Assembly: GCA_959606705.1 (NCBI GenBank)
Contig: CAUHLX010000150.1
Span: 1-6,856 of the forward strand
DNA: 6,856 nucleotides
From: an uncultured Bacillota bacterium
GTDB taxonomy: Bacteria; Bacillota; Clostridia; Peptostreptococcales; Anaerovoracaceae
Reading direction: 5' to 3'
Below the pieces are notes generated by a model. It did not search any database. It was not told the DNA's origin and saw only the letters and a program-made list of their open reading frames with translations. The stretch's first letter is position 1, and each line of letters starts with the position of its first letter. This document shows positions 1-6,244 of this stretch, one piece after another. Made by a program: the position numbers and the translations under genes.

Positions 1-1227
1 AATTCTCAGAAGCTGGTTGTATTTGGCGATGCGGTCCGTTCTGGACAGGGAACCGGTCTTGATCTGCCCCGCGTTGGTGGCCACTACGATATCGGCGATG
101 GTGGTGTCCTCGGTCTCGCCGGAACGGTGCGATACGATCGCGGTATACCCGGCCTTTTTCGCCATTTCAATGGCGTCCAGCGTTTCCGTCAGGGTTCCGA
201 TCTGATTGACCTTGATCAGGATGGCGTTGGCAACGCCCATCTCGATCCCCCGGGCCAGACGCTCCGTATTGGTGACGAACAGATCGTCCCCTACCAGCTG
301 AACCTTGGAGCCCAGCTTGTCGGTCATCAGCTTCCAGCCGTCCCAGTCGTCTTCCGCCAGACCATCCTCGATGGAGATGATGGGGTACTTGGAAACCAGC
401 ATCTCATAATAATCCACCATTTCCTCGGCGGTCTTGGATACGCCCTCTCCCTCGAGATTGTAAATTTTCTTTTCTCCGTCATACATTTCGGAAGCCGCTA
501 CGTCCAGCGCGATCTTCACATCCACCCCCGGCTTGTAGCCGGCCTTTTCGATGGCTTCGATGATCACCTGAATGGCTTCTTCGTTGGTCTTTAAGTCAGG
601 AGCGAAACCGCCTTCGTCGCCCACCGCCGTGTTCATGCCCTTGCCCTTCAATACGGACTTCAAGCTGTGGAACACTTCGGTACCCGTGCGCAGCGCCTCG
701 TGAAAGCTGTCCGCGCCCACCGGCATGATCATGAATTCCTGAATGTCCACCGTATTGTCGGCATGCTGTCCGCCGTTGAGGATATTCATCATAGGAGTGG
801 GCAGTGTTTTGCTGTTGACACCGCCCAGATACTGAAACAGCGGAAGCCCCACGCTGTCAGCCGCCGCCCGGGCGGTGGCCAGGGAAACCGCCAGAATGGC
901 GTTCGCTCCCAGCTTTCCTTTGTTGGGGGTCCCGTCCAACGCGATCAAAAATTCATCCAGGCCAACCTGATCGCACGCTTCCATCCCGATGATTTCATCG
1001 GCGATGATGTCGTTCACGTTGTCTACCGCCTTCTGAACACCCTTGCCCAGATAACGGCTCTTGTCGCCGTCCCGCAGTTCCACCGCCTCGTGTACGCCGG
1101 TGGAAGCGCCGGAGGGTACGATGGCGCGGCCCATACTGCCATCCTCCAGATAAACCTCGACCTCAACCGTGGGATTGCCTCTGGAATCCAGAACCTCTCT
1201 CGCCAATACATCTTCAATGTAAGCCAT
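1..1227 (-). CDS. eno: Enolase (phosphopyruvate hydratase), 3' end cut by window edge
   Basis: Enolase catalyses the reversible dehydration of 2-phosphoglycerate to phosphoenolpyruvate in cytosolic glycolysis and gluconeogenesis; it is Mg-dependent and usually about 430 residues. The window shows the first 409 codons with no stop, so roughly 20 C-terminal residues are missing. The reading frame is intact. It opens with MAYIEDVLAREVLDSRGNPT, the typical N-terminal domain. Family key residues are all visible: the acid/base Glu205 in GDEGGFAP, metal ligands Asp242 (ALDVAASE), Glu287 (SIEDGLAEDDW) and Asp314 (GDDLFVTN), catalytic Lys339 (ILIKVNQIGT), the SHRSGETED loop at 366-374, and Lys390 in KTGSLSRTDR. 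The start follows a strong AAGGAGGAG (1234-1242) six bases upstream. It is the last visible gene of the glycolytic run, 74 nt after tpiA. In related clusters gpmI sits between the two genes; here there is no room for it. Identification is essentially certain. Confidence 0.98.
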   Translation of the reverse strand, partial: MAYIEDVLAREVLDSRGNPTVEVEVYLEDGSMGRAIVPSGASTGVHEAVELRDGDKSRYLGKGVQKAVDNVNDIIADEIIGMEACDQVGLDEFLIALDGTPNKGKLGANAILAVSLATARAAADSVGLPLFQYLGGVNSKTLPTPMMNILNGGQHADNTVDIQEFMIMPVGADSFHEALRTGTEVFHSLKSVLKGKGMNTAVGDEGGFAPDLKTNEEAIQVIIEAIEKAGYKPGVDVKIALDVAASEMYDGEKKIYNLEGEGVSKTAEEMVDYYEMLVSKYPIISIEDGLAEDDWDGWKLMTDKLGSKVQLVGDDLFVTNTERLARGIEMGVANAILIKVNQIGTLTETLDAIEMAKKAGYTAIVSHRSGETEDTTIADIVVATNAGQIKTGSLSRTDRIAKYNQLLRI

Positions 1228-1301
1228 TTCTATCTCCTCCTTGCGTTTCATTCACTCGACTCTTACTGTTCTGATTTTACCACACTTTATGCCGAATGAA
1301 A
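1228..1301 (-). other. tpiA-eno intergenic spacer without gpmI
   Basis: These 74 nt separate the tpiA stop from the eno start. They hold the eno ribosome binding site and no coding sequence. The minus strand carries a TAAAAT box (1274-1279), but the only -35-like hexamer (TTCATT, 1295-1300) is poor and only 15 bp away, so an internal eno promoter is possible but not supported. I see no strong hairpin with a T-run, so nothing here separates eno transcription from tpiA. Confidence 0.5.
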
Positions 1302-2048
1302 TTAGAAATTTACAATTTGAATGAAATCAGCCGGTTTGAGACTCGCTCCGCCTACCAGCGCCCCGTCGATTTCTTCCATTCCCATCAGCTCCGTGGCGTT
1401 GGCAGGCTTTACGCTGCCGCCGTACTGAATGGTCAGTTCTTCGGAAACCTCCGAGCCGTAAAGCTCCTCCGCCACTCCGCGGATAAAGCCGCACATCTCA
1501 TTGGCCTGCTCCGGACTGGCGGTCCGGCCCGTGCCGATGGCCCATACCGGCTCATATGCCACGACCAGAGTCTTGACCTGGTCCGCCGACAGTCCCTCGA
1601 GGGCACCCTTCATTTGAGTCTTCACCACGTCAAAAGCCCGTCCGCCGTCCCGTTCTTCCAGGGTTTCACCCACACAGAGGATGGGCGCCAGCTGGTGCCG
1701 ATACGCGGTATGAAGCTTCTTGTTGACCGTCTCGTCCGTTTCCGCAAAATACTGACGGCGCTCGGAATGACCGATCACGCAGTAATCCACGCCGATTTCC
1801 TTCAGCATGGCCGCGGAGATTTCTCCGGTAAAGGCGCCTTCCTCTTCAAAGTGCATGTTCTGGGCGCCGACGCCGATCCCCGTCCCCTCGAAGGCTTCCG
1901 TCAGAGCCGCCAGTTGAGTATACGGAGCGCAGATGGCGGTACGCACGTCGCTCGATTCATAAAGCCCTTTGAACTCTTCCGCAAATTCCTTCGCTTCTTT
2001 GATGGTTTTGAACATCTTCCAATTTCCTGCGATAAAAGGTTTTCTCAT
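1302..2048 (-). CDS. tpiA: Triose-phosphate isomerase
   Basis: This enzyme interconverts dihydroxyacetone phosphate and D-glyceraldehyde-3-phosphate in the cytosol, feeding the adjacent gap product. The protein has 248 residues, a normal length for the family, and is a single TIM barrel. Visible active-site residues are Asn9 and Lys11 (AGNWKM), the electrophile His94 (IGHSERR), and the base Glu166 at the start of the flexible loop 6 (YEPVWAIGTGRTA). The phosphate-gripping segments YGGSVKPAN (209-217) and GGAS (233-236) are also present. Nothing is missing. The start is fixed by AAGGAAGG (2056-2063), seven bases before the ATG. It lies 93 nt after pgk and 74 nt before eno, in the same direction, which fits co-transcription. 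Nothing in the sequence suggests a paralogue or a divergent function. Confidence 0.98.
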   Translation of the reverse strand: MRKPFIAGNWKMFKTIKEAKEFAEEFKGLYESSDVRTAICAPYTQLAALTEAFEGTGIGVGAQNMHFEEEGAFTGEISAAMLKEIGVDYCVIGHSERRQYFAETDETVNKKLHTAYRHQLAPILCVGETLEERDGGRAFDVVKTQMKGALEGLSADQVKTLVVAYEPVWAIGTGRTASPEQANEMCGFIRGVAEELYGSEVSEELTIQYGGSVKPANATELMGMEEIDGALVGGASLKPADFIQIVNF

Positions 2049-2098
2049 GGTGTTGCCTTCCTTTCCGATCCGATCGAAGCATTCCGTTTACATACATA

Positions 2099-2127
2099 CG
2101 ACCGGACGCTTTGAGACCGCCCGGCCG
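2099..2127 (-). other. Strong intercistronic RNA hairpin between pgk and tpiA
   Basis: Read on the minus strand, CGGCCGGGCG and CGTCCGGTCG pair as an uninterrupted 10-bp stem (eight Watson-Crick and two G-U pairs), closing a 9-nt loop, GTCTCAAAG. The sequence that follows (TATGTATGTAAAC) is not a U-run, so this does not read as a standard intrinsic terminator. The hairpin begins 14 nt after the pgk stop codon and ends about 50 nt before the tpiA start. It could protect the 3' end of an upstream processed transcript or mark an RNase processing site; both are inference. Confidence 0.6.
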
Positions 2128-2141
2128 AATGAAAATCCAAT

Positions 2142-3329
2142 TTATTTGTCTTGTAGAACGGCCACTCCCGGAAGCTCTTTTCCTTCCAGGAACTCGAGAG
2201 ACGCGCCGCCGCCGGTGGAAATGTGAGTCATCTCAGCTTCCAGTCCGAACTGATGCACCGCCGCCGCGGAATCTCCTCCGCCGATAATGGTCACGGCATC
2301 GCTTGCCGCCATGGCTTCCGCTACCGCTCGAGTGCCGCCCGCGAAGCTCGGCATTTCGAAAACGCCCATGGGTCCGTTCCAGACCACGGTCTTGGCCTTC
2401 TTGATTTCCTCGGTAAACAGCGCGATAGTCTTCTCTCCGATATCCAGACCCATGCGGTCCTCCGGAATGGCCTTCGCGTCATAGACTGCCGACGGTGAAT
2501 CGTTGCGGAACTCCGCCGCCGTTTTTACATCCACGGGAAGCAGCAGCTTTACCCCCTTGGCCCGGGCCTTTTCAATAAGCTCCCCGGACAGCTCCACCAT
2601 TTCCGCTTCCAGCAGAGAGGTGCCGATCTCCCCTCCCTGAGCTTTCAGGAAGGTGTAGGCCATACCGCCGCCGATGATCAGACTGTCCACCTTGTTGAGC
2701 AGATTTTCGATCACCGGGATTTTGTCGCTGACTTTCGCGCCGCCCATGATGGCCAGGAACGGCCGCTGAGGATTTTCCACGGCGCCTCCTAAAAACCGGA
2801 CTTCCTTTTCAATCAGGAAACCCGACACCGCCGGGATGTACGCCGCGATCCCCGCCGTGGAGGAATGGGCCCGGTGGGCCGTACCGAAGGCGTCGTTTAC
2901 GAAGAGCTCGGCCAGAGACGCCAGTTCTTGTGAGAACGCTTCTCCGTTTTTCGTTTCTTCCTTGCGGAATCGCACGTTTTCCAGGAGCATGACCTCGCCC
3001 TCCGCCAAGCCGGCCGCCGCCTCACGCACCGCGTCGTTTACGACCTCGGGCACGCTGAGAAACCGCACTTCCTTTCCCAGCAGCTGAGACAGACGATCCG
3101 CGACAGGCTTTAAGGTGTACTTCATATCCGGTTCACCCTTCGGTCTGCCCAAATGGGACATGAGAATCACTTTGGCGCCGTTCTCAACCAGATACTCGAT
3201 GGTGGGCATGGCGCTGGTGATGCGGACGTCGTCGGTGATCTTTCCCGCCTCATCCTGAGGTACGTTGAAATCGCAGCGAACGATCACGCGCTTTCCTTTC
3301 ACGGAAACGTCTTTTACCGTTTTCTTCAT
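2142..3329 (-). CDS. pgk: Phosphoglycerate kinase
   Basis: This kinase transfers the acyl phosphate of 1,3-bisphosphoglycerate to ADP, giving 3-phosphoglycerate and ATP, directly downstream of the gap reaction. The protein has 395 residues, the usual bacterial length, with two domains. The N-terminal domain shows RCDFNVP (18-24, including substrate-contacting Asp20 and Asn22) and SHLGRPKG (58-65). The C-terminal nucleotide domain shows GGAKVSDK (196-203), the IIGGGMAYTFLKAQG segment (218-232), WNGPMGVFE (317-325) and GGGDSAAA (350-357). The frame stays open upstream to position 3410, but those 27 extra codons overlap the end of gap and have no family counterpart. The ATG at 3329 starts the conserved MKKTVKDV and has an AAAGGG site nine bases upstream, so it is preferred. 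It begins 20 nt after the gap stop, a tight operon junction. Confidence 0.98.
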   Translation of the reverse strand: MKKTVKDVSVKGKRVIVRCDFNVPQDEAGKITDDVRITSAMPTIEYLVENGAKVILMSHLGRPKGEPDMKYTLKPVADRLSQLLGKEVRFLSVPEVVNDAVREAAAGLAEGEVMLLENVRFRKEETKNGEAFSQELASLAELFVNDAFGTAHRAHSSTAGIAAYIPAVSGFLIEKEVRFLGGAVENPQRPFLAIMGGAKVSDKIPVIENLLNKVDSLIIGGGMAYTFLKAQGGEIGTSLLEAEMVELSGELIEKARAKGVKLLLPVDVKTAAEFRNDSPSAVYDAKAIPEDRMGLDIGEKTIALFTEEIKKAKTVVWNGPMGVFEMPSFAGGTRAVAEAMAASDAVTIIGGGDSAAAVHQFGLEAEMTHISTGGGASLEFLEGKELPGVAVLQDK

Positions 3330-3338
3330 AATCAACAG

Positions 3339-3344
3339 CCCTTT
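3339..3344 (-). promoter_or_regulatory. Ribosome binding site deciding the pgk start
   Basis: AAAGGG on the minus strand lies nine bases before the ATG at 3329, within the 20-nt gap-pgk spacer. It supports the 395-residue Pgk over a longer frame that would start inside gap. Confidence 0.75.
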
Positions 3345-3349
3345 CTTTC

Positions 3350-4360
3350 TTATAATCCTTTTTGATTCAAATACCGGATCAAATCCACGATTCGGTTGGA
3401 ATAACCCCACTCGTTATCGTACCAGGAAACCACCTTCAGCATATTGTCTCCGATGACCATGGTGGATAGGGAATCCACGATGGAGGAATGGGCGTCACCT
3501 TTGAAATCGATGGAAACCAGAGGCTCGTCACAAACGTCCAGAATGCCCTTCATCTCCCCGGCCGCCGCTTTGCGGAAGGCGTCGTTCACTTCATCCGCGG
3601 TCACTTTCTTTTCCAGCTCGAACACCACGTCCACCACGGAAACCGTGGGAGTAGGCACGCGCATGGCCATGCCGTTCAGCTTGCCCTTCAACTGCGGAAG
3701 CACCAGGGAAACCGCTTTGGCCGCACCGGTGGTGGTGGGGATCATGGACAGCGCGGCGGCTCTCGCCCGGCGCAGGTCGCTGTGAGGCAGATCCAGAATC
3801 TTCTGGTCGTTGGTATAGGCGTGAACCGTGGTCATCAAGCCCTTGATGATGCCGAACTCACGGTCTACGATCTTGGTAAACGGAGCCAGACAGTTCGTGG
3901 TGCAGGAAGCGTTGGAGATGACCTGATGCTGAGCCGGGTCATACTGATCTTCGTTGACACCCATAACGATGGTAATATCTTCATTTTTGCCCGGCGCGGA
4001 CAGGATGACCTTCTTGGCTCCCGCTTCTACGTGCTTGATCGCGTCCTGCTTGTTGGTAAAGCGGCCGGTGGATTCCAGAACCACGTCAACCCCCAGTTCC
4101 TTCCACGGCAGCTTCGCCGGGTCCGTTTCCTTCAGAATTTTAATTTCTCTGCCATTTACTACAATGGCGTCTTCCTTCGCTTCGACCGTTCCGTCAAACT
4201 TTCCGGACAGACTGTCGTATTTCAGCAGATGTGCCAGCGTTTTGGGGTCCGTCAAATCGTTGATGGCAACGACCTCGATATCGTCCGCCCGGCTCGTGGC
4301 AATTTTGAATGCGTTTCTTCCGATTCTTCCAAATCCGTTGATCCCAACTCTAACTTTCAT
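3350..4360 (-). CDS. gap: NAD-dependent glyceraldehyde-3-phosphate dehydrogenase, type I
   Basis: The enzyme oxidises and phosphorylates glyceraldehyde-3-phosphate to 1,3-bisphosphoglycerate with reduction of NAD, in cytosolic glycolysis. The protein has 336 residues, normal for the family. The Rossmann domain opens with VGINGFGRIGR (5-15). Asp35, in AINDL, is the acidic residue that normally contacts the NAD ribose. The nucleophile is Cys153 in SNASCTTNC, with His180 in TVHAYTNDQ as its partner. LPHSDLRRARAA (191-202) and the C-terminal SWYDNEWGYSNR are present. Asp35 together with Leu191-Pro192 is the signature of NAD-specific glycolytic enzymes rather than NADP-using gluconeogenic ones. 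AGGAGG (4371-4376) lies ten bases before the ATG. It heads the enzyme cluster, 146 nt after rpoN, where relatives carry cggR. Symbol could equally be gapA. Confidence 0.98.
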   Translation of the reverse strand: MKVRVGINGFGRIGRNAFKIATSRADDIEVVAINDLTDPKTLAHLLKYDSLSGKFDGTVEAKEDAIVVNGREIKILKETDPAKLPWKELGVDVVLESTGRFTNKQDAIKHVEAGAKKVILSAPGKNEDITIVMGVNEDQYDPAQHQVISNASCTTNCLAPFTKIVDREFGIIKGLMTTVHAYTNDQKILDLPHSDLRRARAAALSMIPTTTGAAKAVSLVLPQLKGKLNGMAMRVPTPTVSVVDVVFELEKKVTADEVNDAFRKAAAGEMKGILDVCDEPLVSIDFKGDAHSSIVDSLSTMVIGDNMLKVVSWYDNEWGYSNRIVDLIRYLNQKGL

Positions 4361-4506
4361 ACACTCTCGTCCTCCTATGACATTTCTAATCTATATCCAC
4401 CAATACGGGATACGACATTGATATTGTGCCGCCGCATCCGGTTTTCATACCGGCTCATCCCACTTGGCCATAGTCTCAGGCGCTTTCGGAGAGGTCCGCG
4501 CGGAGA
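4361..4506 (-). other. rpoN-gap intergenic region, cggR absent
   Basis: These 146 nt separate the rpoN stop from the gap start. They hold the gap ribosome binding site and no room for the roughly 340-codon repressor gene cggR found here in relatives. On the minus strand there is a small CCGGT/ACCGG hairpin (4438-4453, six-base loop) and an imperfect inverted repeat (4398-4428, arms CACAATA and TATTGGTG). A TATAGA box lies 25-30 bases before the ribosome binding site but has no acceptable -35 at 15-19 bp. I found no convincing promoter or terminator, so transcription of gap may come from rpoN or from a weak or activator-dependent promoter. Confidence 0.5.
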
Positions 4507-6015
4507 TCAATACCGTTTTCGTTTGGAAGAAGACGGGACCTGCATCTCATCGCGGTATTTTGCGACGGTCCTTCGGGAAATATCGATTCCTCGGTCCGTC
4601 AGCAGCTCGGCAATCGCCTGGTCGCTGAGCGGGGCCTTGGGATTTTCCCCGTCGATAATTTCTTTGATGATCGTTTTGATGCTCTCCGACGCGATTCCTT
4701 CTCCCTCGCTGCCGGAAACTCCGCTGGTAAAGAAAAACTTGATTTCGAACACCCCTCTGGGGCTCTGCATATACTTGCCGTTGATGGAACGGCTGACCGT
4801 GGATTCGTGGATGCCCACTTCGTCCGCGATCTGTTTCAGCGTCAGTGTCTTGAGGTATTTGGGGCCCTTTTCAAAGAAATCCACCTGATACTTCACCACT
4901 GCGGAAACTACATTGTAGATGGTCTGTCGGCGCTGTTCGATGCTTTTGATCAGCCACAGAGCGGAATTGAGCCTCCCTGTGAGAAACTTGGAAATGGAGG
5001 ATTCCTTTTCCGAGTCGATCAGCATCTTCTGATAATAGGAGCTCACCATCAGCTTAGGCGCGCTGCTGTCGTTGACCAGCACCACGTACTCTCCGTCCAC
5101 CTTTTCCACGGTCACGTCCGGCACGATGTACCGGGTGTCCGCCGCCGAGCCGAATTGACGGCCGGGCTTAGGTTCCAGACTGCGAATGACGTCGCTGATC
5201 TCCTGGGCCTCCCGCACGGTGATGTTCTCCGCTTTGGCGATATTTCCCAAACGGTTGGCCGCGATATCCTCCAGGTGATTTTCCACCACGTCCACGGTAA
5301 CCGGATCATCCTCGCCTTTGTATTTGAGCTGGAGCAGAAGGCATTCCTTCAAATCCCTGGCGCCGACGCCGATGGGATCGAAGCCCTGGATCGTCTCCAG
5401 CACGGTCCTCACTTTTTCCGAAGGGACTTCAAACCGCTTGGCCACCTCCTCCACCGACATGGTGAGATAGCCGTTTTGATCCAGTCCCTCGATCATGTAT
5501 TTCCCCACCAGCCGGCAGCGCTTGGGCAGCGTAGCGAACTGGAGCTGGAACATCAAATGCTCCGTCAGGGTAATATCGCTTGAAACGTAATTTTCGTAGG
5601 TATAGTCTTTGTTTTCCTGACCGTAATCGTACTGTTTGTAGCTGATATCGTCGTATTCTCTCTCTTTGAAATGCTCCGCCCAGTCAAATTCGTCATCTTT
5701 CCTTTTAAATGGCTCTTCCGCGGGATCGGCCTTCTTTTCCCGAAGGTCCTCTTCCCGAAGCCGCTCTTCTCTCCGCTGTTCCTCCCGAAACGCTTCCGCA
5801 ATGTCGTCGCCGCCCGCCGTCTCCGATTTGGATGACGGCTCGCCCTCACCATCCTGACTCATGACTTCCAGGATCGGATTGGTCAAAAGCTGCTCCTCCA
5901 CATAGGTTTCCAATTCCTGCGTGTTAAACTGCAGGATCTGAATCGCCTGAATCAATTCGGGGGTCATTACCAGCTTTTGTGTCTGTTCGATTGTCAGATC
6001 ATAACCCAGCCGCAT
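4507..6015 (-). CDS. rpoN: RNA polymerase sigma-54 factor (RpoN/SigL)
   Basis: Sigma-54 directs RNA polymerase to -24/-12 promoters and needs an AAA+ enhancer-binding activator to open DNA. The protein has 502 residues. Region I (about 1-50) is the Gln/Leu-rich activator-contacting segment (LTIEQTQKLVMTPELIQAIQ onward). A long, highly charged, largely acidic Region II follows at about 54-145. The core-binding domain spans about 148-345, and a helix-turn-helix DNA-binding part at about 391-429 contains LKQIADEVGIHESTVSRSI. The diagnostic RpoN box is SRRTVAKYRD (480-489), close to the ARRTVAKYRE consensus. The tail ends in a short basic SSSKRKRY. An upstream in-frame GTG (6030) sits at the ribosome binding site itself, so the ATG at 6015, which starts the conserved MRLGYDL, is chosen. 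It stands upstream of gap; no enhancer-binding protein gene is in view, and no full -24/-12 site was found. Confidence 0.97.
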   Translation of the reverse strand: MRLGYDLTIEQTQKLVMTPELIQAIQILQFNTQELETYVEEQLLTNPILEVMSQDGEGEPSSKSETAGGDDIAEAFREEQRREERLREEDLREKKADPAEEPFKRKDDEFDWAEHFKEREYDDISYKQYDYGQENKDYTYENYVSSDITLTEHLMFQLQFATLPKRCRLVGKYMIEGLDQNGYLTMSVEEVAKRFEVPSEKVRTVLETIQGFDPIGVGARDLKECLLLQLKYKGEDDPVTVDVVENHLEDIAANRLGNIAKAENITVREAQEISDVIRSLEPKPGRQFGSAADTRYIVPDVTVEKVDGEYVVLVNDSSAPKLMVSSYYQKMLIDSEKESSISKFLTGRLNSALWLIKSIEQRRQTIYNVVSAVVKYQVDFFEKGPKYLKTLTLKQIADEVGIHESTVSRSINGKYMQSPRGVFEIKFFFTSGVSGSEGEGIASESIKTIIKEIIDGENPKAPLSDQAIAELLTDRGIDISRRTVAKYRDEMQVPSSSKRKRY

Positions 6016-6020
6016 ACACA

Positions 6021-6028
6021 CTCTCCTC
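6021..6028 (-). promoter_or_regulatory. Ribosome binding site deciding the rpoN start
   Basis: GAGGAGAG on the minus strand, with its AGGAG core at 6023-6027, lies seven bases before the ATG at 6015. The alternative GTG at 6030 would place the start codon immediately before this site, with the site itself inside the coding sequence. Confidence 0.8.
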
Positions 6029-6094
6029 ACTCACACAACTCATGTCCTTGCCCGAAACCGTTGGCCGGGCCTGTCTCTCTCGGAACTCTATAAT

Positions 6095-6103
6095 ACTATA
6101 CCA
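6095..6103 (-). promoter_or_regulatory. Proximal extended -10 promoter candidate for rpoN
   Basis: TGGTATAGT on the minus strand is a TGn plus TATAGT extended -10 element (five of six matches to TATAAT). A second, overlapping hexamer, TATTAT (6090-6095), lies just downstream. No good -35 is present at 16-18 bp, as is common for extended -10 promoters. A start near 6088 would give a leader of about 72 nt before rpoN. It lies immediately downstream of a 15-bp palindrome. Confidence 0.5.
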
Positions 6104-6117
6104 CAATTACCAATTGT
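6103..6117. repeat. 15-bp perfect palindrome upstream of the rpoN-proximal promoter
   Basis: ACAATTACCAATTGT consists of perfect 6-bp arms (ACAATT/AATTGT) around a 3-bp centre. It abuts the TGGTATAGT element, covering the position where a -35 region would lie. The placement fits an operator or activator site; the binding protein is unknown. Confidence 0.5.
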
Positions 6118-6147
6118 TCGGTATCGCCGAGGGGTAGATTGTGGTGA

Positions 6148-6177
6148 AATGTCTCTTGCAGTCCTTGCTGAGACATT
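6148..6177. repeat. Inverted repeat overlapping the distal -10 box
   Basis: AATGTCTC and GAGACATT are perfect 8-bp arms separated by 14 bp, with an inner GCA/TGC pairing. The right arm overlaps the TATAAT box at 6175-6180 and the left arm lies just past the expected start point. The predicted start near 6168 falls inside the spacer, so RNA made from this promoter would lack one arm. That favours a DNA operator over an RNA hairpin, although readthrough RNA from trmL could form the hairpin. Confidence 0.5.
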
Positions 6178-6183
6178 ATACCA
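6175..6183 (-). promoter_or_regulatory. Distal extended -10 promoter candidate for rpoN
   Basis: TGGTATAAT on the minus strand is a perfect TGn plus TATAAT extended -10 element. No -35 resembling TTGACA lies at 16-18 bp. Initiation near 6168 would give a leader of about 150 nt before rpoN. It is the best match to consensus in the trmL-rpoN spacer and it overlaps an inverted repeat. Confidence 0.55.
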
Positions 6184-6244
6184 TAATTTCCGAAGAGTTG
6201 GCGCATAAATTGCATGAAAAAAGGGGTTTCCTATGGGAGGCGGA

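Larger units (their letters stand above)
6095..6191 (-). repeat. 17-bp direct repeat carrying both extended -10 elements
   Basis: The segments at 6095-6111 and 6175-6191 match at 14 of 17 positions in the same orientation and start 80 bp apart. Each contains a TGGTATAAT or TGGTATAGT extended -10 element plus an AT-rich flank. This could be a duplicated promoter or two binding sites for one regulator; part of the similarity may simply reflect shared promoter consensus. Confidence 0.45.

Noticed and set aside
127..1299. Long plus-strand open frames opposite eno, gap and rpoN
   Set aside because: They are antisense to genes with complete family motifs, have low-complexity or His/Arg-rich translations typical of shadow frames, and lack ribosome binding sites.
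3330..3410. Longer pgk reading frame starting at 3410
   Set aside because: The extra 27 residues overlap the end of gap, lack a family counterpart, and the ATG at 3329 has its own ribosome binding site.
2858..3493. Identical 13-mer TGGAGGAATGGGC in pgk (2858-2870) and gap (3481-3493)
   Set aside because: Both copies encode Ala-His-Ser-Ser on the minus strand at conserved positions of each enzyme, so shared codon use explains the match.
4414..4432. Sigma-54-type promoter before gap (GGCAC element on the minus strand)
   Set aside because: The -24-like GGCAC is present, but the position of the -12 element reads CAATG instead of TTGCA and lacks the near-invariant GC, so the site is only a half match.
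6061..6094. Plus-strand promoter with TATAAT at 6089-6094
   Set aside because: The nearest -35-like hexamer, TTGGCC, is 22 bp away, and nothing downstream on the plus strand is a credible gene.
6185..6244. Intrinsic terminator after trmL
   Set aside because: There is a run of six T residues on the minus strand (6216-6221), but the sequence before it forms only about a 3-bp stem, which is too weak.
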